Assembly: GCA_030169165.1 (NCBI GenBank)
Contig: CM058041.1
Location: 59,738,360 to 59,802,359 of the forward strand
Direction of reading: 5' to 3'
Source: Centaurea solstitialis
Lineage: Eukaryota; Streptophyta; Magnoliopsida; Asterales; Asteraceae
Length of the DNA: 64,000 nucleotides
Both the position numbers and the translations under genes were made by a program. Below are positions 59,973 to 64,000 of this stretch, piece after piece (the first letter of the stretch is position 1; the number at the start of each line of letters is the position of its first letter). Below the pieces are notes generated by a model. It searched no databases. It was not told the origin of the DNA and saw only the letters and a program-made list of their open reading frames with translations.

Positions 59973-62900
59973 TAGACTTGGGATCAAGTTTGTGAGACCG
60001 CATTTTTATACTTGAAACTTCACAATGTTTTTGGTGTTCGGATTCAGATTTTTTTTTACCTTAACAATTTTTTTTACCTTAACAATTTTTGTACCGGATA
60101 GGGGTCTATTGTTAATGCCAAGAAGTCTATCTTTGGTACTATCTTTTATGGATTTCTTAGAATTTATCTTTACCTTTTGGCTAAAGCAGTGGAAAGGACC
60201 ATTAGAACTGTTGATTATTATATCTAATTTTATTTCTTTATTGGTGCTACGCATGTATAGTTGTTGCTTGTAGAGCTTTATATTATTAGGATATCTTATC
60301 CTTTCAAGCATTTCTTTTTCTAGTCACAATTCACAACAGCCAAAATTTTAGCAATTTTGGCGACTGTAGTGATCTTATATGTTTTTCAACCCAAAACTAG
60401 TAAACTACATTTTGTTTCCCACTACAAATGCAAAAAGTTGATTTCCAACTGTTTCAGATTGCTAGGGAATTACGACTGAGAGATATTGGTGGCATTATTG
60501 TGGTCGATTTCATTGATATGTCGGATGATTGTAAGTCTCTCTCTTGTTCTGTATGCTTGTTTGTGTGTTTTTGTTCAGAAATTCTCATACAAGAAAGCCT
60601 GGTGTTGCATTGCATGCCTAAGTGGCTAAAATTACTAGCATCTTCTTAAGGCATGTAGCAAACAGTTTAATGGTTCATTGATAGAACCCGATTCGAGATG
60701 GGTGATCTCCAAAGAACAAGAGAGGAGAGAAAGAAGAAAACCAAATATTCTTTTCTGCATAAATTAAAAAGACAACCATACAAGCATATATATAACCCTA
60801 ACCTCTACTAAACATGACTCTCTAACTACCCTACACGTCCTAATAATATGCCACCTCCTTCTCTTGACATAACTTCTATAAACTAACACCTAATGCATGC
60901 AAAATAAAAGATTACTTATAGTATTATGAAATAAAGTAATAAGTAGTAAACATTAACTATGCATGCACGTATCAATATTCCTCCCCGTTAACAACGACCT
61001 TGTCTGCAAGGTCGGGAATATATAAAAAACAACTACGATATCATCCCGGTCCTCACAAGTGGCTTCAAAAATGTCACAAATATTGTTCCTCGACCATGGT
61101 GGTGCCCATATCAGGGTTATGGATTTGATCAGCAGTAGCTTGAGTAGGGGCATGTCGTTATGGGGTGTAAGTGGCTCGTGATACTCGATCATAAAAAACT
61201 GAGGGAAACTGCAACGATGCCCTGGATGGAACTTCTCGAGACATCGAAAACACAACCATTCTGATTTCCGACGTAGCATTTCCTCGGAACTAAGAAGCGT
61301 GACTGCTAAAGGGGCAGCAAAAGGCGAGTTACAAGATGCCGATTTACTTGGAGGTGCGCGAAGAAGTGGTGTCGATGTGGGCGGTGGAAGGTGATGAACG
61401 GTCGGTAAGGGCCGATAATCAACAATCTCATCTTCAATAACCTTGGATAACCCGACGGTTTGGGTGATGGTTTGGGGTTTGTGAATGGCTACCTCTTGCT
61501 GGTCAAGTGGGTTAGTTCCGTCAAACTTCGGAAGATTGATCTTAGGTAGTTTAATGGGTAGTTTAAGAGGCGGAGTAGGAGGGATGAAGTGCAAATCGTT
61601 GACAGCGAAAGGGTTATCAGATGATGATGGCCGGTTGTTGAGGGCTGTTGTGATGGCGGTAGAAATGATGGTGGCTAACTCTTTCCGGTCCTTGCTGAAT
61701 TGGGCTTGAAGTTTGGCGAGATTTTCAGCAAGTTGAGCCATCGACTCGTCTAGCGACGGGGCATCCTTGCGTGGCGGCATACCGGAAGCTCTCAATGAAA
61801 GCACCAAATTGATAGAACTCGATTCGAGATGGGTGATCTCCAAAGAACAAGAGAGGAGAGAAAGAAGAAAACCAAATATTCTTTTCTGCATAAATTAAAA
61901 AGACAACCATACAAGCATATATATAACCCTAACCTCTACTAAACATGACTCTCTAACTACCCTACACGTCCTAATAATATGCCACCTCCTTCTCTTGACA
62001 TAACTTCTATAAACTAACACCTAATGCATGCAAAATAAAAGATTACTTATAGTATTATGAAATAAAGTAATAAGTAGTAAACATTAACTATGCATGCACG
62101 TATCATTCATGATCTTTCAGAATTAAGAATAATTACCAACAAATTATTGTATTCAACATATACTAGTTATATATGTCGTAGGTAGTTGAACTCATCTCGT
62201 TGCTTATGAACTTGTAACTAAGGATTATATTCACAAATGTGATAAGAACCAAATAGGTTAACTTTTAAGAAGACGAAACGAAAATAATAAGATAGAATGA
62301 TCGACGTTCGAGAGGTCGATAAGCTCTCTCACGGTTTACTTTCTAGAGGTAAACCAACTCTCCAATGATATCAAAGTCACAAATCATATTAAGCATAATA
62401 AAATTACAACCCTAATGGCCTATTTATAATTAAAAGATATCCTAATATAATTGATTCCTAATCTTTACCTAAAATAATACTTACCCAATGAATAAAATAC
62501 CATAAATAATTTTCTAATAATAAAATAATAAATATACTGATTTAGGTCGTATCAAAATGCTATGATAGGATGTTTCCTGCTGCTACTTCAGGAACTTTTC
62601 TTTCAGCTGCTCCTTGATCTAGTTATCATTCTGTATAAAGAATTACATTATATATTAGATATAAGAGTGTATCATGTATCCTAATAATTAGGATTTTCTT
62701 TCTGAGATTTGTAATTTTGTTCCCTTAAAATAGGAAAAATCTAGGTGATACATATGGGCCTTGTAATACTAGAAAAAAATGATATCAATAAAAAATATTT
62801 CATCATGAGCTCATCACCCCAGACCTCCTCTCCATCCTTGGGAATCCTAGCCAGATTTAGTTTGATAAGTATTCTGAATACTCTGGATGAAAAAATGCAC

Positions 62901-63819
62901 TTCGGAAATGTCTATTTTTAGAAATGTTTTCAATGGACAATTTTTCAATCAGACTGAAAAAGAAATTATGCAGTAAGATTTAAGTTATTTTTCGTCGTTA
63001 TCTTTGCCTTTTCATTATTTTATCTTGTTAACTAAATCGATAGTTTAAAAGCCATATTTATTATGGGGTTGTCGAAAGAGGGCAACATATTTCTTTTGGG
63101 AAAATAATTTTTCCGCATTCATCTACTTACCAATAAACAATTACTCAAAACATATGATAAAAATGAAATAAAGTTTTCTCGGTTTTATTAGATTACTATT
63201 TTCACGGTTTAGTTGATGATAAGAATATAATCAAGTCCATAAAATGAGTATGTTGAAAAAGGTAAAGAATGAAAACAACAATAGGCTTTCTATTTTCTCT
63301 GTTAATTAGTACACACTCAATACACTTTGTCCCCAATGTTGATATGGTCTAATGAATATATCTTCCCTGCATTCGTATTTTCACCTTTGTGATACCATTT
63401 AGATAAATCGTAAGTGGCAAAGATGATTGAGGCTGCAAAAGCTGATAAAAGGGAAATTAAATAAATACAATCAATACAGTCAAGGATTAAACTTAAATTA
63501 AACACATCACACACAAAGACACAGATGGAAAGATCACAATACATATTAAAAAGCAATACAAATCCAGGTTGAAACCCTAGATCAAAACTCTAATAATAAT
63601 TCTATGCAGATGCTGAAAGAAATGGCCTGTTTTCGATGACAGGAAACAAGAATTATCATCATTACATTATAGTTACATTCCTTTTTTTGCTGATATCTTT
63701 CTTCAGCAAATAAGCGATTGGTCTATGAAGAAGTTAAAAAGGCAGTAGAGAGAGACCGCTCATTGGTTAAAGTCTCTGAACTTTCTAGACATGGGCTGAT
63801 GGAGATCACCAGAAAAAGG
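55509..63819 (+). CDS. RNE: Ribonuclease E/G-like endoribonuclease, chloroplastic; gene continues past window
   Basis: RNE cleaves plastid RNAs, processing polycistronic transcripts and starting decay. In Arabidopsis it acts with RHON1. Coding exons with matching phases are 55509 or 55538-55761, 55851-57178, 57798-58115, 58238-58279, 58966-59090, 59271-59418, 60458-60530 and 63707-63819. All introns have GT-AG ends. Domains in order are the end of the starch-binding (CBM20-like) region, an acidic plant-specific linker, an S1-type RNA-binding region with a plant insertion (about 56405-57100), then the RNase E/G catalytic core. The latter has the SIDVNGG aspartate (59332-59334) and the VDFIDM aspartates (from 60506). 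The zinc-link cysteines and C-terminus lie beyond 64000. The transit peptide and most of the starch-binding domain are missing from the window. No stop or frameshift was seen in the exons. Confidence 0.92.
55538..55761 (+). CDS. RNE: RNE exon: end of starch-binding-like region
   Basis: The frame with the ATG at 55557 encodes residues that align with the end of the Arabidopsis starch-binding part (tryptophan...RPEVSVSLHP, then GSWIVETWLPGQP). It ends one base into a codon at GAG/GTATC, matching the next exon's phase. The left end is uncertain: acceptors ending at 55508 and 55537 both keep the frame open, and translation might even begin at 55557. Confidence 0.65.
55851..57178 (+). CDS. RNE: RNE exon: acidic linker and S1-type RNA-binding region
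   Basis: The largest exon, 442 codons. EEPWL motifs occur twice in the acidic linker. The S1 region starts near 56411 (VDTVILINSS) with VPHMSGAFVNIG near 56560-56600. An acidic insertion follows (about 56750-56900), and the conserved KIIVQVVKEGLGSKGPTLTA block leads to the donor TTCTGG/GTACG. The acceptor is TTTGACAG at 55850. Confidence 0.92.
57251..57771. mobile_element. MITE in RNE intron, interrupted by a SINE
   Basis: Its terminal inverted repeats are AGGGTAAGTTACATATTTGG and its complement at 57752-57771. The interior consists of mirrored copies of a unit with TGCACTGTTGGTCCCTA. Flanks AATAGGA (57244-57250) and AAAAGGA (57772-57778) are a 7-bp target duplication with one mismatch. It belongs to the same family as 58325-58584. 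Confidence 0.8.
57343..57526 (+). mobile_element. tRNA-derived SINE inserted in the MITE
   Basis: It has an A-box-like TGGGTAGTGGTAAG (about 57355-57368), a B-box GGTTCAAATCC (57397-57407) and an A-rich tail. Target duplications AAAAGGTCCATGTGGTT are at about 57327-57342 and 57523-57539. Confidence 0.85.
57798..58115 (+). CDS. RNE: RNE exon: start of catalytic region
   Basis: 106 codons, phase 0 at both ends (acceptor TGTGCAG, donor AAG/GTAAAA). It encodes the GISKKISGVERVRL and GLTVRTVAAGH motifs, which are conserved in RNase E/G. Confidence 0.95.
58183..58216. repeat. (TA)n microsatellite in RNE intron
   Basis: About 17 TA units just upstream of the 42-bp micro-exon. A second TA run lies at 59940-59969. 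Confidence 0.9.
58238..58279 (+). CDS. RNE: RNE micro-exon, 14 codons
   Basis: An exon of 42 bp between a TCTTCAG acceptor and GAG/GTATG donor, encoding VKKMVVDSPRIYHE. A TA microsatellite lies just upstream in the intron. Its in-frame, family-matching sequence supports it. Confidence 0.92.
58325..58584. mobile_element. MITE in RNE intron, intact, 260 bp
   Basis: Terminal inverted repeats AGAGTAAATTACATATTTG and complement. The perfect 7-bp target duplication AGTAATT is at 58318-58324 and 58585-58591. The interior has the same GGTCCCTATGGTTTACAC words as 57251-57771. No coding capacity. Confidence 0.88.
58966..59090 (+). CDS. RNE: RNE exon
   Basis: Encodes the YLQGIAPDLCDRVELY segment and the start of the IEEELNNMLSKR helix. 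Its donor AAAAG/GTGAG splits an arginine codon that is completed by the next exon. Confidence 0.94.
59271..59418 (+). CDS. RNE: RNE exon with first catalytic aspartate
   Basis: It contains GGYLVIEQTEALVSIDVNGG. The aspartate at 59332-59334 corresponds to the first metal-binding aspartate of bacterial RNase E. The donor is CAA/GTATG. Confidence 0.95.
59481..59714. mobile_element. Hairpin MITE in RNE intron, first of an adjacent pair
   Basis: Its outer ends carry AGTTCAAATG and CATTTGAACCTAACCCT. Inside, GAACGTGAGGACCACTAAAA pairs with its complement near 59670. Flanked by TA-rich sequence. Confidence 0.7.
59723..59939. mobile_element. Hairpin MITE in RNE intron, second of the pair
   Basis: It shares the ends AGTTCAAATG and CATTTGAACCTAACCCT with the previous element but has a different interior, where ATGAGGACGAATCTCAGCCA pairs with its complement near 59877. 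It is separated from the first by eight bases of TA sequence and followed by a TA microsatellite. Confidence 0.7.
60458..60530 (+). CDS. RNE: RNE exon with second catalytic aspartate motif
   Basis: Encodes IARELRLRDIGG and VDFIDM, the second metal-binding motif. It ends GATGATT/GTAAGT in phase 1, and the next exon completes the serine codon. Confidence 0.95.
60679..62105 (-). mobile_element. Compact gypsy-type LTR element (1.43 kb) in RNE intron
   Basis: LTRs 60679-60974 and 61810-62105 are each 296 bp and differ at one position by eye (CCC/CTC near 60688/61819). They begin TGATA and end TATCA. The perfect target duplication TTCAT is at 60674-60678 and 62106-62110. On the minus strand a primer-site-like TTTGGTGCTTTCATTGAG (61808-61791) and a polypurine tract (about 60975-60990) fix the orientation. 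Only a reduced gag frame is inside. It lies within the 3.2-kb RNE intron, antisense to the gene. Confidence 0.92.
60953..61780 (-). pseudogene. Reduced gypsy gag fragment with zinc knuckle
   Basis: The likely start ATG is at 61780. The frame opens with a proline/lysine-rich N-terminus, then KLPKINLPKFDGTNP, which normally leads into the gag capsid domain. Instead it jumps to a short linker and the zinc knuckle CFRCLEKFHPGHRC. Most of the capsid domain is therefore deleted in frame. It runs on past a few more codons into the 3' LTR. It would not form particles by itself. Confidence 0.75.
62106..63706 (+). other. Remainder of RNE intron, AT-rich, with LTR-like debris
   Basis: No exon was recognised. 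The stretch around 62575-62830 (GTGTATCATGTATCC, a TATCAATAAAAA motif) resembles a decayed LTR end. A minus-strand frame at 63317-63556 has no recognisable domain. Confidence 0.5.
63707..63819 (+). CDS. RNE: RNE exon after the 3.2-kb repeat-filled intron
   Basis: Encodes NKRLVYEEVKKAVERD through LSRHGLMEITRKR, a strongly conserved block. It has a CTTCAG acceptor and an AGG/GTATG donor. Further exons must lie beyond the right edge. Confidence 0.94.
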
Positions 63820-64000
63820 GTATGACCTTTTTTTTTCTTCTATTGAACGATACATGTAGCTTTTGATTTTCCAAGCTCTCATAACAAAAAGAAGAAGATA
63901 AGTAATGAATTACAAATAAAGTTTTTAACAAGTAAAAGAAAATTCATTTTGGGGCTTCCTAAAGTTGCCTCATGAACTAGGATTCAAGAATAGTATCATT

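Noticed and set aside
63317..63556. Minus-strand hydrophobic ORF of 79 residues in the RNE intron
   Set aside because: It resembles the end of a membrane protein only vaguely. There is no start context and no flanking exons, and it lies in AT-rich intron DNA.

Overview
The window is plant nuclear DNA, almost certainly from a eudicot. The style of the copia elements (a long coiled-coil gag linker, and a large extra ORF after pol) points to Asteraceae, but that family-level call is inference. About three quarters of it (1-47698) is a nest of LTR retrotransposons. The rest is repeat debris followed by one conserved host gene on the plus strand, the chloroplast ribonuclease E/G gene RNE. Its coding exons run from about 55.5 kb past the right edge.

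The nest can be resolved from LTR pairs, primer-binding sites, polypurine tracts and target-site duplications. Level 1 is a plus-strand SIRE-like Ty1/copia element. Its 5' LTR lies left of the window and its 3' LTR is 47355-47698. Its own sequence is 1-6047, 24272-24695 and 41713-47698, and it carries gag, pol, a CTCGAG repeat block, a G-box/TATA promoter-like segment with a leader intron, and a second large ORF. Two elements are inserted in it. The first (6048-24271, minus) is a gag-only copia element. It is itself interrupted by a plus-strand Ty3/gypsy Tat-lineage element (6901-17518) with gag-pro-pol and a spliced antisense ORF. The second (24696-41712, minus) is a Tekay/Del-like chromovirus with 3-kb LTRs. 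Its 3' LTR is split by a very young non-autonomous copia element (25670-31790, minus) that encodes only an intact coiled-coil protein.

From 47.7 to 53.5 kb there is degenerate repeat DNA. It includes a foldback element (48221-49098) carrying what looks like a captured piece of a plant gene, a gypsy LTR (from 50701) with GC-rich hairpins and a 216-bp duplication, and a tRNA-derived SINE.

From 53.5 kb to the end lies the RNE locus. The recognisable exons encode the linker after the starch-binding region, the S1 RNA-binding region and most of the catalytic domain, with both catalytic aspartate motifs. The transit peptide and most of the starch-binding domain were not found. The introns hold MITEs, a SINE with a clear target duplication, and a 1.4-kb LTR element with near-identical LTRs. 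I saw no tRNA or rRNA genes and no CRISPR. The retrotransposon polyproteins are mostly broken by stops or frameshifts, even where the LTRs are nearly identical.
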